Notes: generated by a model not told the origin, from the sequence alone. Numbered from the stretch's first letter, positions 15,394 through 23,053 are shown. The stretch is DNA of 25,189 nt from an uncultured Oscillospiraceae bacterium (GCA_910587505.1 CAJULD010000042.1:1-25189); one strand, 5' to 3'. Translations and numbers: made by a program.

Positions 15394-18300
15394 TTATCTG
15401 TCTTTCAGGAAATTCATAAGCATCTGCGCCGTCTGCGCCCGTGTCGCAAGGCCCTGGGGGTCCAGGATGCCGCCGCCCCTGCCGCTCATGACGCCGTTCT
15501 CCACCGCCCAGCGCAGGGCCTCCAGCGCATAGCCGCTGGCCTGATCCGTGTCGGTGAAGTGCAGCTCCTTATCCGTAGCGGCGGGGCTTCCGGCGTACCG
15601 CCAGAGCATGACGGCCAGCTGCTCGCGGGTGATATTGTCGTCGGGGCCGAACATCCCGTTTTCGTAGCCGCCCACGATGCCCTGGCTGGCAGCCCAGCGG
15701 ACAGCCCCGGCGTACCATGCGCCGGTCGCTACATCGCCATATTGCAGCAGGTAATTGACCACCGGCCTGCCCTCTTTGTTAAAGAGGATTTGGGCGAACT
15801 GGGCGCGGGAGAGAGCATTGTCCGGTCCGAACAGGTTCTCACCGTAGCCGCTCATAAGGCCGTTTTCAAGGCAGTAATGCACGCCGTCATGATACCAGGC
15901 GGTGGTATCCGCGTCAGTAAAGGGCCAGATGGGACAGGTGCTGTCCTGCGGGCAGTCCTCAGCCCCGTCGGTGATTCTGTCGAACTCGGCCCGGACGCTC
16001 ACGCTGCCGAAGGGCATGACAAAGGTGTATTTCCCGCCGCCGGCCCCGGTCAGCACAATTGTCCTGCCGCTCCTGTCCGTGACGGTGAGGGAGCTTGTGA
16101 TATAGCCTTCGTCGGGCGTGACGGTCAGGGTGACCCGCGTCCCGCCGGAGGCGCTGGAGGAGCTTGCGCTGATCTTGCCGTGCTCCGTCTTTTCGATCTT
16201 CACGGGCCAGGTACTCGGAGCGCTGCCGCCGAAATCGCCAAAATCACCGAAATTGCCGAAATCGCCGGAATTTCCGAAATCTCCGGAATCGCCGGAGCTT
16301 ATTGTGCGGACATAGCCGCAGTCGTTGCACTCCGTGTCGCGGTCGTCGTCGTAGGTATGCGCCGTCCTGCCGGTCTCATAGCCGCACACTGTGCATGTCT
16401 GCCAATGCCCGGCGCTGTCAGACCTGTAACCCTCGCCGAAGGCGTGGGCCTCCCCGGAATCAAGCTTCTGGCCGCAGATGCACGTCTGCCAGTGGTTGGT
16501 TTCGTCATGCCCATACTCTCCAGCCGCGATGTGCTCCGTCCTGTCGGTCTCATGGCCGCACACCGCGCATGTCTGCCAATGCCCGGCGCTGTCAAACGTA
16601 TACTCCTCGCTGAGGGTATGCGCCGCTTCACGGTCTCTCTTGTCGCAGCCCTCAAATACGCAGGGATGCCAGTGGGTGCTGCCGTCGCTTGCCCATACGT
16701 CCTCATTCCACGTGTGGTTCCTGTGTATCGTTATGCTGCCGGTGTATCTCTCGCCCGTGCCTTTTTTGACAAGGTGAATCACGCTTCCATCCAGTTTCCG
16801 CTCGCAGTCCGCAGGCAGAAACTCTTCACTGAGACAGATTGCGCCCTCAGCGGTGGTGCCACCGGGGAAGTAGTCTCCGGCAGCCTGTACCATCACATTA
16901 TACTCACTGCAGTCGGCGGTGAAGCGGCCCTCTCCTGTGACGGTAAACAGGTCCTCAAACCTTGTTGAGCCACTACTATCCGACACGCCGCACAGCTGTA
17001 CGCCGCATGTTCCGGAGATCTCCAGGACGCCGGTATCGCCTACGTCCACTTTTCCGGCCTGTATGGCACAGCTCCCTTCGCCCTGCGCCGCGGTCAGGGC
17101 GCCGTTCACTGTGATAACGCCATCCACACCGGAGGCCCCGATCGAAATACCGCTGCTGGCCACGACCTTTGCACCGTCACTCACTGTCATGCTGTTGTTG
17201 TTGCCGCCGCTGAACTCCATGCGCTTATCAACGCTCAGCAGCCCCGTTCCGGAGAAGGTCAGCGCCGTTTTCTGCGGACTACCGCCGCCGGGGGCCAGCT
17301 CGCCAATCCTGCTCCTGCCCTCGGTCACTATCGTCACGGCGGCGTCCGGGAGGGTCACTTTTGTCGCGTTGAAGCCCTCGGCCAGGGTCAGGGTCCCGCT
17401 GGTGATGTTGCCGTCGGCATCGGTCTGCACGTTTTCCCACTTGTAGCCTTTGGCGTCCCAGTTGGCGGTATCCCCAGTGGCGCTGCTCAAATCCAGCGCC
17501 CCTGCAGACTCCAGCAGCTTCTTGCCGTCGTTGCTGTAGGTTTCCGTGGGCGCGCCAGCGGTGTTGCCTTTTACCACAGACACCACGCCGATGCCGGTGA
17601 GCTGCAAGCTCTCAATCAACGCCGAGACAGCCGCGTCGTCGGCGTTTTCGTCCGCGAGTATCTTGATCCCGCTGTTGTTGATGATGGTCCCGTTGTTTAT
17701 CAGACCCGCGGGGTCAGTGATGGTAAGGCCATTGACTGTATCCACCGTCAGCACCGCCCCCTCCGCTATGGTGAGAGGGAGAGCCAGAGTGGCCATAAGA
17801 TTAAAATTTGATGTACAGTACTCCCCGTACACGGTATAGCGATAGCTGCTGATCGCTCTCACTCCCACCACCGCGTTCAGCGCGCCTGTGGAGTTGTTCG
17901 TAAATTCTCCTGTGACAAGAAGTTCCCCAGCAAAGCTGCCGGTTCCTGTCAGCGTCAGGGAGCTCATCGTAGAGATCTCCATTTGATTTTCGCCCTTCAG
18001 CTCCATCCGGAGAGGAACTGGCGTGTCAGACGGTGAAAGCGAAGAAATGAAAACCCTCTCATCAAAGGAAGCGCCGTCCAGGGTCACGGTGGCGCCGCCC
18101 TCCGCCGCCGCAGGCTCATAGAAGATCCTGCCCTCCCCGGCCCTGTAGAAGACGGGGACGTTGGACTTTATCATATGCTCCCCAGTAGCGGGATTACTGG
18201 TATCCCCTATATCCCCGCCATCGGTCCAGCTGCCGGCGGGCATGGTGGACGATTTCCCCCCTGTCGTTGCAGTCCAGGGCTTATCGCTGGTAACTGTGAC

Positions 18301-19791
18301 ATCCTCTGCCATGAACTTCCCATCTCCGTTATCTGTGACGGTGATGTTCCCGCAGTTCTCAAACGTGACCGGAATGGGGAAAAAAGGGTTGCCGTTAGTC
18401 GAACGGCCGGTAATGGACACGTTTTTGGCATTTTTAACGGTCAGGCCGCCTGGGTTTTCCGTCGGATATCCACCAATGGGGATGTCGCTGGAAATCGTCA
18501 CATCGCCTGTGGCTTCAATGTCCAGAGACTTGCCGGTAAAGACAGCGGGATAGCTGCTGCCAGCTGCAATTTCCACATTCGCGCCTTTTATTTTAGCCGA
18601 CATGGGGTAAGAATCGTCAGACGATTCCGTGAAGTATATCGCTGAGATGTTTATGTCGCCGTTAGAATTCAGCGCCACGGGCTCATCGGAGTTGACGATG
18701 ATAGCGCTTGTGAACGTAATGGAGCTGCTGTTCTGCACGTTCAGCCGCACACAGTTTACCGCTGCGCTACCCCCACCACGGACCACGATATTGCCGGAAT
18801 AGTCATTTGTGGTATTGAATGAGCACTCCGAACGATCCCTCGAAACATTATCCATAGCGCGACAGGACCCGGAGGTGAAGTTTACGTCAACGCCGCCAGC
18901 CAGGGTCAGGGCGCTGCCGTCTAATTCGACGGCGTTTTTGTCCGTCGGCGCGTTTACTTTCAGGGAGGAGCCCGCGCCGCCGGTGATGGTCAGATCGGCG
19001 TTGACAGCCACCATGGTACCGTCCACCTGGAACGCGCCGTGGACAGTCAGGGTGTTGCCGCTGTACTCCAGATACGGGGTATCCGCTTCGGGTTCCCCCG
19101 CTGCTTCCGCTACGCCGTTTTCAGCCGCCACATATCTTTTTCCGTCCTCTAAGGCAAGGTCGTTGATCTTGACCGCAGGGTCCCCCGCCGGGGCGGGGGC
19201 GGGGGCGTTGGCCGGGTCCAGCGCCCTTTGCAGCGCGGTGACGCGGGAGAGGTCAAGCTGCCCCTGCTGCTCCTCGGTCAAATCCCGGTAGAGGGCGAGG
19301 ATTTCGTCCAGCTGGGCCCGCACCTCGTCCCCGTTGTCCGCCGTCGCCGCATCGGGCAGGGCGGCGATCAGGTCCTCGATAGGACAGAGGCGGCAGACAA
19401 ACCCGCAGGGCGCGCCGGGGTTCGCCTCCGCGTAGCCGCACGCGCCGTCGTGGATGTGCCGGCAGTCCGGCCTCTGCGTGACGCAGCCGCTCTCCGCCGA
19501 GCAGACATGGGCGCAGGCGTCCGCCGCCCCGCCCCCGACGGGGAGCTGCCCGCCGCTGTAGCAGAGCTCGTCATGGACGTGGACGCACTGCGTCTCCTCG
19601 CCGTAACATTCCTCCCCATGCGCATGGCCGCAGGGCCGGCCCCCGACGGGGGCAATGTAACCGCAGTCCGCCGTATGCGCCGGGTGATGGTCACAAAGCC
19701 CGGCGTCCGGCTCACCCTCTGCCGCCAGCGCCCAGGGGGGGCAGAGGCTCAGGCACAGGGCGGTGATGATGCTTAAAATTCTGCGTTTCAT
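15394..19791 (-). CDS. Large secreted SLH-domain surface protein with Cys/His-rich cassettes
   Basis: The 1465 residues form a cell-surface protein. A signal peptide (1-23, ending WALA) is followed by Cys/His cassettes at about 30-140 (CGHAHGEECY, CVHVHDELCY, CRHIHDGACGY). A helical linker comes next, then a long beta-rich region (about 215-1020) with repeated Thr/Ile/Thr/Gly turns as in beta-helix or adhesin-like folds. A second Cys-rich region (about 1025-1160) has HWQTCAVCGHE-type units. A Gly/Asp/Phe spacer (about 1164-1188), an InlB-B-like repeat domain (about 1194-1274) and three SLH domains (about 1287-1465) complete the chain. SLH domains bind pyruvylated wall polymers, so the protein is anchored non-covalently outside. 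The Cys/His units could bind zinc. AAGGAGG stands seven bases before the ATG. The palindrome at 19808 lies directly upstream. Ligand and role are unknown. Confidence 0.9.
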   Translation of the reverse strand: MKRRILSIITALCLSLCPPWALAAEGEPDAGLCDHHPAHTADCGYIAPVGGRPCGHAHGEECYGEETQCVHVHDELCYSGGQLPVGGGAADACAHVCSAESGCVTQRPDCRHIHDGACGYAEANPGAPCGFVCRLCPIEDLIAALPDAATADNGDEVRAQLDEILALYRDLTEEQQGQLDLSRVTALQRALDPANAPAPAPAGDPAVKINDLALEDGKRYVAAENGVAEAAGEPEADTPYLEYSGNTLTVHGAFQVDGTMVAVNADLTITGGAGSSLKVNAPTDKNAVELDGSALTLAGGVDVNFTSGSCRAMDNVSRDRSECSFNTTNDYSGNIVVRGGGSAAVNCVRLNVQNSSSITFTSAIIVNSDEPVALNSNGDINISAIYFTESSDDSYPMSAKIKGANVEIAAGSSYPAVFTGKSLDIEATGDVTISSDIPIGGYPTENPGGLTVKNAKNVSITGRSTNGNPFFPIPVTFENCGNITVTDNGDGKFMAEDVTVTSDKPWTATTGGKSSTMPAGSWTDGGDIGDTSNPATGEHMIKSNVPVFYRAGEGRIFYEPAAAEGGATVTLDGASFDERVFISSLSPSDTPVPLRMELKGENQMEISTMSSLTLTGTGSFAGELLVTGEFTNNSTGALNAVVGVRAISSYRYTVYGEYCTSNFNLMATLALPLTIAEGAVLTVDTVNGLTITDPAGLINNGTIINNSGIKILADENADDAAVSALIESLQLTGIGVVSVVKGNTAGAPTETYSNDGKKLLESAGALDLSSATGDTANWDAKGYKWENVQTDADGNITSGTLTLAEGFNATKVTLPDAAVTIVTEGRSRIGELAPGGGSPQKTALTFSGTGLLSVDKRMEFSGGNNNSMTVSDGAKVVASSGISIGASGVDGVITVNGALTAAQGEGSCAIQAGKVDVGDTGVLEISGTCGVQLCGVSDSSGSTRFEDLFTVTGEGRFTADCSEYNVMVQAAGDYFPGGTTAEGAICLSEEFLPADCERKLDGSVIHLVKKGTGERYTGSITIHRNHTWNEDVWASDGSTHWHPCVFEGCDKRDREAAHTLSEEYTFDSAGHWQTCAVCGHETDRTEHIAAGEYGHDETNHWQTCICGQKLDSGEAHAFGEGYRSDSAGHWQTCTVCGYETGRTAHTYDDDRDTECNDCGYVRTISSGDSGDFGNSGDFGNFGDFGDFGGSAPSTWPVKIEKTEHGKISASSSSASGGTRVTLTVTPDEGYITSSLTVTDRSGRTIVLTGAGGGKYTFVMPFGSVSVRAEFDRITDGAEDCPQDSTCPIWPFTDADTTAWYHDGVHYCLENGLMSGYGENLFGPDNALSRAQFAQILFNKEGRPVVNYLLQYGDVATGAWYAGAVRWAASQGIVGGYENGMFGPDDNITREQLAVMLWRYAGSPAATDKELHFTDTDQASGYALEALRWAVENGVMSGRGGGILDPQGLATRAQTAQMLMNFLKDR
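16228..16298 (-). repeat. Tandem 9-base coding repeat (Gly-Asp-Phe-Gly spacer)
   Basis: About eight imperfect copies of a 9-base unit (CCGAAATCG-like on the plus strand) encode the GDFGNSGDFGNFGDFG spacer before the InlB-like domain. It is a likely site of replication slippage, so length may vary between strains. Confidence 0.8.
16361..16594 (-). repeat. Direct repeat of about 60 bases, offset 174, in the zinc-ribbon-like region
   Basis: 16361-16420 and 16535-16594 are close copies, identical over CATGTCTGCCAATGCCCGGC. The offset of 174 bases is 58 codons. They encode two HWQTC-x-VCG units, consistent with recent duplication inside the gene. Confidence 0.75.
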
Positions 19792-19807
19792 AGGATATCC
19801 TCCTTAT

Positions 19808-19834
19808 AAATGCGTCTCACCGTGAGACGTATTT
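19808..19834. promoter_or_regulatory. 27 bp palindrome, copy A, upstream of the surface-protein start
   Basis: A palindrome centred on 19821 has a perfect 17-base core (19813-19829, CGTCTCACCGTGAGACG) and extends to 27 bases with one mismatched pair. It is two bases upstream of the surface-protein Shine-Dalgarno (19805-19799). A near copy stands at 22769. It could be a DNA operator or an RNA hairpin controlling translation. Confidence 0.7.
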
Positions 19835-19902
19835 CACGGTCCATAACAGTCCCGGATTTCGCGCCGCGATGACGCCCTCATTCCTGCGTTTCGTGGGGTC
19901 GG

Positions 19903-19967
19903 ATTCCCTCTGCGGCAGAGGGAATTCATTCCCCCAGGGGGGAATGAGAAAGGGGCGCGCCCCTTTC
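19903..19967. repeat. Three abutting palindromes between the surface-protein and kinase genes
   Basis: 19903-19925 (perfect, 11 bp arms), 19926-19947 (10 bp arms, AG in the centre) and 19948-19967 (perfect 20 bp) directly follow one another without spacing. Each has a different sequence. They lie in the 346-base divergent intergenic region, upstream of copy A, and would be in the surface-protein leader if its promoter is beyond 19970. I could not place that promoter with confidence. An AT-rich stretch at 19970-20035 on the minus strand is the likely place. Confidence 0.65.
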
Positions 19968-20078
19968 TTAATCCATTTTGTCACAATTTTCTATTTTACA
20001 GCATACACAAAACTTTCTAAAAAGCAAGGCCGCTCGACCAGAATGCACGATTTGCTACCAGTTAACATCCCCACCCCC

Positions 20079-20107
20079 TTGACAGCGGCAATTTTCCCGG
20101 TTACGCT
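20079..20107 (+). promoter_or_regulatory. Possible promoter of the histidine kinase gene
   Basis: TTGACA (20079-20084) is followed by a 17 bp spacer and TACGCT (20102-20107), a weak -10. It is 30 bases upstream of the ATG. The weak -10 suggests low basal activity or activation. Confidence 0.5.
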
Positions 20108-20137
20108 AGGTACAAACAGGATTGAGGAGGGCGGAAT

Positions 20138-21916
20138 ATGCGGATTGGAAAACGGTGGGCCAGTTGTCTGGCAATGGGGTTGTTCCTGCTGTGCGCGGCG
20201 GGGCTGGTGTGGCTGCTGGCGGTGGAGACGGTTCCCAATCAAGAGCCTGTGCGCCTGACGCCGGAGGCCGTGAGCGGTGCGCCGGGGCTGGACGGGCTGT
20301 ACCTCTACACAGGCCCGCTGGAGCTGGAATATACTCTCCCGGCACAGGCGGGAAAAATGCGCCCGATTTTGGAGATCAGGCAGCTCTTTGCGGCGGCGGA
20401 GCTGCGGCTGGACGGCGCGCCGTTTCAGCAGCTCCCGGCGGGCCTGGGCAACCTGTATGTAACCCTGCCTGGAGAGTGGGCGGGCAAGACCCTCACTCTC
20501 ATTATGGAAAAGGGGGAGGAGGATGCAGAGCCGTCCCTGTATCTCACGGACAGCGTACTGCTGGACGAACAGGCCCGCGCGGAGACCAGCCTGCGCGCCT
20601 TTCCCATCGCCGTGTACGGGGTGATCTTTCTGCTGACGCTGGGCCTGTTCCTGTACGGCTGTCTGGAGGGGACCCGGCCCTGGCCGGTGCTGCTGCTCTG
20701 CGCCGCCGCCCTGGGTCAGACGGCGTACTTCTATCTGCAAAACTTCTCCCTGTTCACTTTGCCGCCCGCGCTCTACGGACTGGTGCTGCACCATTCCCAT
20801 GCGCTCCTGTTCGCCGCGCCGGCTTTGTATCTGATGCTGGGCATGAAAAAAAGGCGAAAAGTGTTTGCGCCTTTCGCCGTCCTGCCCGCGCTGGTCTATT
20901 GGGTCGTGGCGGGATTTCAAACGGTGATCCCGCTCTTTTCCAATTTTGCCGCCCGCACCGGGATCGTGTTCTTTTTTACTATCGCCGCCCTGGTGGTCTG
21001 CTCCGTTCTGGAATACCGGGACGGCAATCCTGTGTTCCGGCGTTTCCTGCCCTGGTTGGGAGGGTCTGTCGTGGTCATCGTACTGCTGAGTATGCTCCCG
21101 GCGGGGCGGACGGGTCCCCACGCATCCATCCTGTGGTCGTTCCTGGCTGACCCGATTTTCTGGATCGACACAGAACTGTTTTACTGGAACAGCCTGCTGC
21201 TGGCCCTGTGCTTTCTGGAGAGCGCGGCGGCCTACATCCGGCACAGGAGCGAACGGGAAACGGAATTACAGCTGCTGTCCGCCCGTGAGAGCCTGACGCG
21301 GGAGCAGCTTGCCACCGTGCTGGAGAGCGCCGCCGCCCTGGGGGAGCTGCGCCATGAGGTGAAAAATCATTATTTGGTCCTGCAAAACCTGTCCCGCACG
21401 GGAGAGACGGAGCGGCTGGACGCCTATCTGAGCGAGCTGGTTTCCGATGTGTCCTCTATCCCCGCTCTGACTTACGCGCCCCATCCGGCGATCAATGCGG
21501 TGCTGACGGTCATGCTGGCGCGGGCACAGAAACAAGGCGTAGAGGTGGAGCGCCGGATCGACGTACCGGAAACGCTGCCCTTCCCGGACACGGAGCTTTG
21601 CATGGTGCTGATGAATTTACTGCAAAACGCGCTGGAGGCCAACGCTCTGGCCCCGGAGGGGGTTCGGAAATGGCTTCGGGTCGATCTCCATATCCGGGGC
21701 GTCCACCTGTATATCGGGGTGGAAAATTCCCGCTTTGCTCCGGTGGACTATGACGGGGAACGCGGCCTGTGCCGCACAACGAAAGAGGACAGGTCCGCCC
21801 ACGGCTACGGCCTGAAAGCAGTTCAGACCGTGGCGCAGAAGTATCAAAGCGAGCTGCTGCTGAAATTCCCGGACAATGCCTTTTCCGCCGCTACTGCCCT
21901 GCAAATGCCGGATTAA
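20138..21916 (+). CDS. Membrane sensor histidine kinase, HPK10/GHKL type
   Basis: The 592 residues carry a first membrane span (about 10-30), an outside domain (about 31-155) rich in beta-strand pattern (LEYTLPAQAG, LRLDGAPF), then about seven hydrophobic segments (155-365). The cytoplasmic core is of the LytS/AgrC-like HPK10 group: H-box LRHEVKNHYLVLQNL with H406, N-box NLLQNALEAN (N493, N497) and G-box HGYGLKAV (555-562). The outside domain plus seven-span arrangement recalls 7TMR-DISM sensors, in which the domain binds carbohydrates or other ligands. That is an inference from layout, not recognised homology. GGAGGG precedes the ATG. It faces the LytTR regulator gene tail-to-tail, its probable partner, and is divergent from the surface-protein gene. 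Confidence 0.88.
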   Translation: MRIGKRWASCLAMGLFLLCAAGLVWLLAVETVPNQEPVRLTPEAVSGAPGLDGLYLYTGPLELEYTLPAQAGKMRPILEIRQLFAAAELRLDGAPFQQLPAGLGNLYVTLPGEWAGKTLTLIMEKGEEDAEPSLYLTDSVLLDEQARAETSLRAFPIAVYGVIFLLTLGLFLYGCLEGTRPWPVLLLCAAALGQTAYFYLQNFSLFTLPPALYGLVLHHSHALLFAAPALYLMLGMKKRRKVFAPFAVLPALVYWVVAGFQTVIPLFSNFAARTGIVFFFTIAALVVCSVLEYRDGNPVFRRFLPWLGGSVVVIVLLSMLPAGRTGPHASILWSFLADPIFWIDTELFYWNSLLLALCFLESAAAYIRHRSERETELQLLSARESLTREQLATVLESAAALGELRHEVKNHYLVLQNLSRTGETERLDAYLSELVSDVSSIPALTYAPHPAINAVLTVMLARAQKQGVEVERRIDVPETLPFPDTELCMVLMNLLQNALEANALAPEGVRKWLRVDLHIRGVHLYIGVENSRFAPVDYDGERGLCRTTKEDRSAHGYGLKAVQTVAQKYQSELLLKFPDNAFSAATALQMPD

Positions 21917-21918
21917 AA

Positions 21919-21955
21919 AGCCGCCCTTTCTGTGACGATCCACAGAGAGGGCGGT
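21919..21955. terminator. Bidirectional terminator between kinase and response regulator
   Basis: A long stem (GCCGCCCT with AGGGCGGT, and inside it CTGTG with CACAG) spans 21920-21954. It has T-rich tails on both strands, TTTCTAT on plus and CTTTTTAAT on minus. It separates the two converging genes. Confidence 0.8.
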
Positions 21956-21957
21956 TT

Positions 21958-22674
21958 CTATTGGATAAAAGCGACGAATCGTTTGGTAGTCTCCTGCTGA
22001 TAGGCGCGGCTGATTGGCAGTTCTGCTCCGGTGTCCAGAAGCAATCCCCGCGCGGTTTGCTTATGGACGTGCTTCAAATTAACAACAAAGCTGTTGTGAC
22101 AGCGGCAGAACGTGTCCCCCTGCAAATGGGAAAGCAACGCCCGAAAGCTCAGGTTGACGGATATGACTTCTTCCGGCAGATACACGGCGGCTTTGTGGTT
22201 GACTGCCTCCGCGTAGAGAATATCCTGGACCATTACCCTGCGCAAGCCGCCGTTGACGGGCAGCGCGATCTGCTCCGGGCGGTAGTTTTTCCGCAGATCC
22301 CAGTCTATGGCCTTTGCCAGCTTTTTCTCGTCCACCGGCTTCAAAAAATACCCCAGCGTATAGGTAGAAAAGGCGTCCTCCATATATTCCGTATAGGCGG
22401 TGATGTAGATGACGGAACAGCCAATATCGGATTCCCGCAGATGGCTGGCCAGCTCCACGCCGTTTTCCTGCGCCAGCCTGATATCCAACAAAAGCAGATT
22501 AAAAGACGCGGGCTGGTCCCGCAGAGCTGTCAGCAGCGGCTCCGCTGTGGAAAAGCTGGAAACGGTAAAGTCAATATTCCGCCGGAAATGGCGGTTTTCC
22601 AGAATACGGCAGAGCATGGTTTCATTTTCCTGCGCCATCAGCGGTTCGTCCTCGCATATCGCAATACGGTACAT
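21958..22674 (-). CDS. LytTR-family response regulator
   Basis: The 238 residues comprise a receiver domain (1-125) and a LytTR DNA-binding domain (about 137-238). The receiver has the acidic pair E8-D9 (CEDEP), phospho-acceptor D64 (LLLLDIRL), T92 (YITAY) and K112 (FLKPVD). The LytTR part shows FCRCHNSFVVNLKHV and ISRAYQQET. This class (AgrA, LytR, VirR) activates genes for surface proteins, peptides or virulence factors and pairs with HPK10 kinases, so the kinase in 20138-21916 is the likely partner. GGGAGGTGA precedes the ATG. The gene has its own very strong promoter, and a palindrome lies about 80 bases upstream of its transcription start. Confidence 0.93.
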   Translation of the reverse strand: MYRIAICEDEPLMAQENETMLCRILENRHFRRNIDFTVSSFSTAEPLLTALRDQPASFNLLLLDIRLAQENGVELASHLRESDIGCSVIYITAYTEYMEDAFSTYTLGYFLKPVDEKKLAKAIDWDLRKNYRPEQIALPVNGGLRRVMVQDILYAEAVNHKAAVYLPEEVISVNLSFRALLSHLQGDTFCRCHNSFVVNLKHVHKQTARGLLLDTGAELPISRAYQQETTKRFVAFIQ

Positions 22675-22707
22675 AGGCAGTCACCTCCCCGCAAAATTGT
22701 CAGTATC

Positions 22708-22736
22708 ATTATAGCAGTTTTCGGTGTTGCTGTCAA
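22708..22736 (-). promoter_or_regulatory. Consensus sigma-A promoter of the response regulator
   Basis: On the minus strand TTGACA (22736-22731), a 17 bp spacer, extended TGC and TATAAT (22713-22708). All twelve hexamer positions match consensus. The start would be near 22701, about 27 bases before the ATG. Confidence 0.88.
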
Positions 22737-22768
22737 AGGGCATCGCCGTCTGTCACAGGGGGATTGAA

Positions 22769-22793
22769 AATGCGTTTCACGGTGAGACGCATT
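22769..22793. promoter_or_regulatory. 25 bp palindrome, copy B, upstream of the response regulator promoter
   Basis: Centred on 22781 with one mismatched pair, this palindrome aligns with copy A at 23 of 27 positions. It lies about 33 bases upstream of the -35 element, a normal distance for an activator. It also overlaps the stop codon of the broken reading frame at 22792, so a terminator role for that frame (stem then ATTTTC on the minus strand) is an alternative. Confidence 0.65.
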
Positions 22794-22997
22794 ACCCCAA
22801 ATCATGCCGCACGGCGGCGGAACAGTAAGCGCCTGTCAGCAGACAGACCCGAATGTTATTGATTTTTGTGGTAGTCTGTTGCAGGGAGTCTATGACGTGC
22901 TGGATATGTTCGCTGTCAAGCGGGCAGGGGATACGGAAATAAGTAAACTGCATCGTCTTGTCGCCGTAAAACAGTTTGGCAATTTCTTATTCAGCAT
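22792..22997 (-). pseudogene. Frameshifted small reading frame upstream of the regulator
   Basis: The start at 22997 has AAAAGGAGG with eight bases spacing, but after MLNK the frame slips and ends after 33 codons. In the neighbouring frame the coding signal resumes at once (EIAKLFYGDKTM) and runs to a TAA at 22794-22792. Adding one G to AATAAGAAATTG would join them into a 68-residue protein. An intact 53-residue frame starts at ATG 22953 (MQFTYFRIPCPLD), but no ribosome binding site precedes it. I do not recognise the family. It may be a decayed gene, or an error in the sequence. The stop overlaps palindrome copy B. Confidence 0.5.
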
Positions 22998-23022
22998 GGC
23001 CGCGGCCTCCTTTTGAGCATAA

Positions 23023-23053
23023 AAAAAGCACGATCGTCAAATCGTGCTTTTTC
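23023..23053. terminator. Bidirectional-looking terminator before the broken frame
   Basis: A perfect 12 bp stem (23023-23034 with 23041-23052), a 6-base loop, and a run of T on each strand (7 on minus, 5 on plus). It isolates the regulator region from the ribosomal operon. The stretch 23056-23214 between this and the rplQ terminator contains only small GC hairpins and no gene I can support. Confidence 0.8.

Noticed and set aside
16228..16298. Short tandem repeats that might suggest a CRISPR array
   Set aside because: The 9-base units have no spacers, stay in frame within a coding region and encode a Gly/Asp/Phe linker. There are no cas genes in the window.
15559..16968. A 469-codon open frame opposite the SLH and Cys-rich region
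   Set aside because: It is antisense to three clear SLH domains and to the HWQTC repeats. The apparent repeats in it mirror those of the real gene.
20060..20080. A possible AgrA-like binding site (CCAGTTAACA) upstream of the kinase promoter
   Set aside because: It is a single partial match. The second direct copy expected of a LytTR site is not found at the right spacing, so it is not called.
19991..21244. A 417-codon open frame opposite the kinase
   Set aside because: It is rich in Gln, Arg and Pro, starts nowhere near a ribosome binding site and crosses the kinase promoter. It is a shadow.
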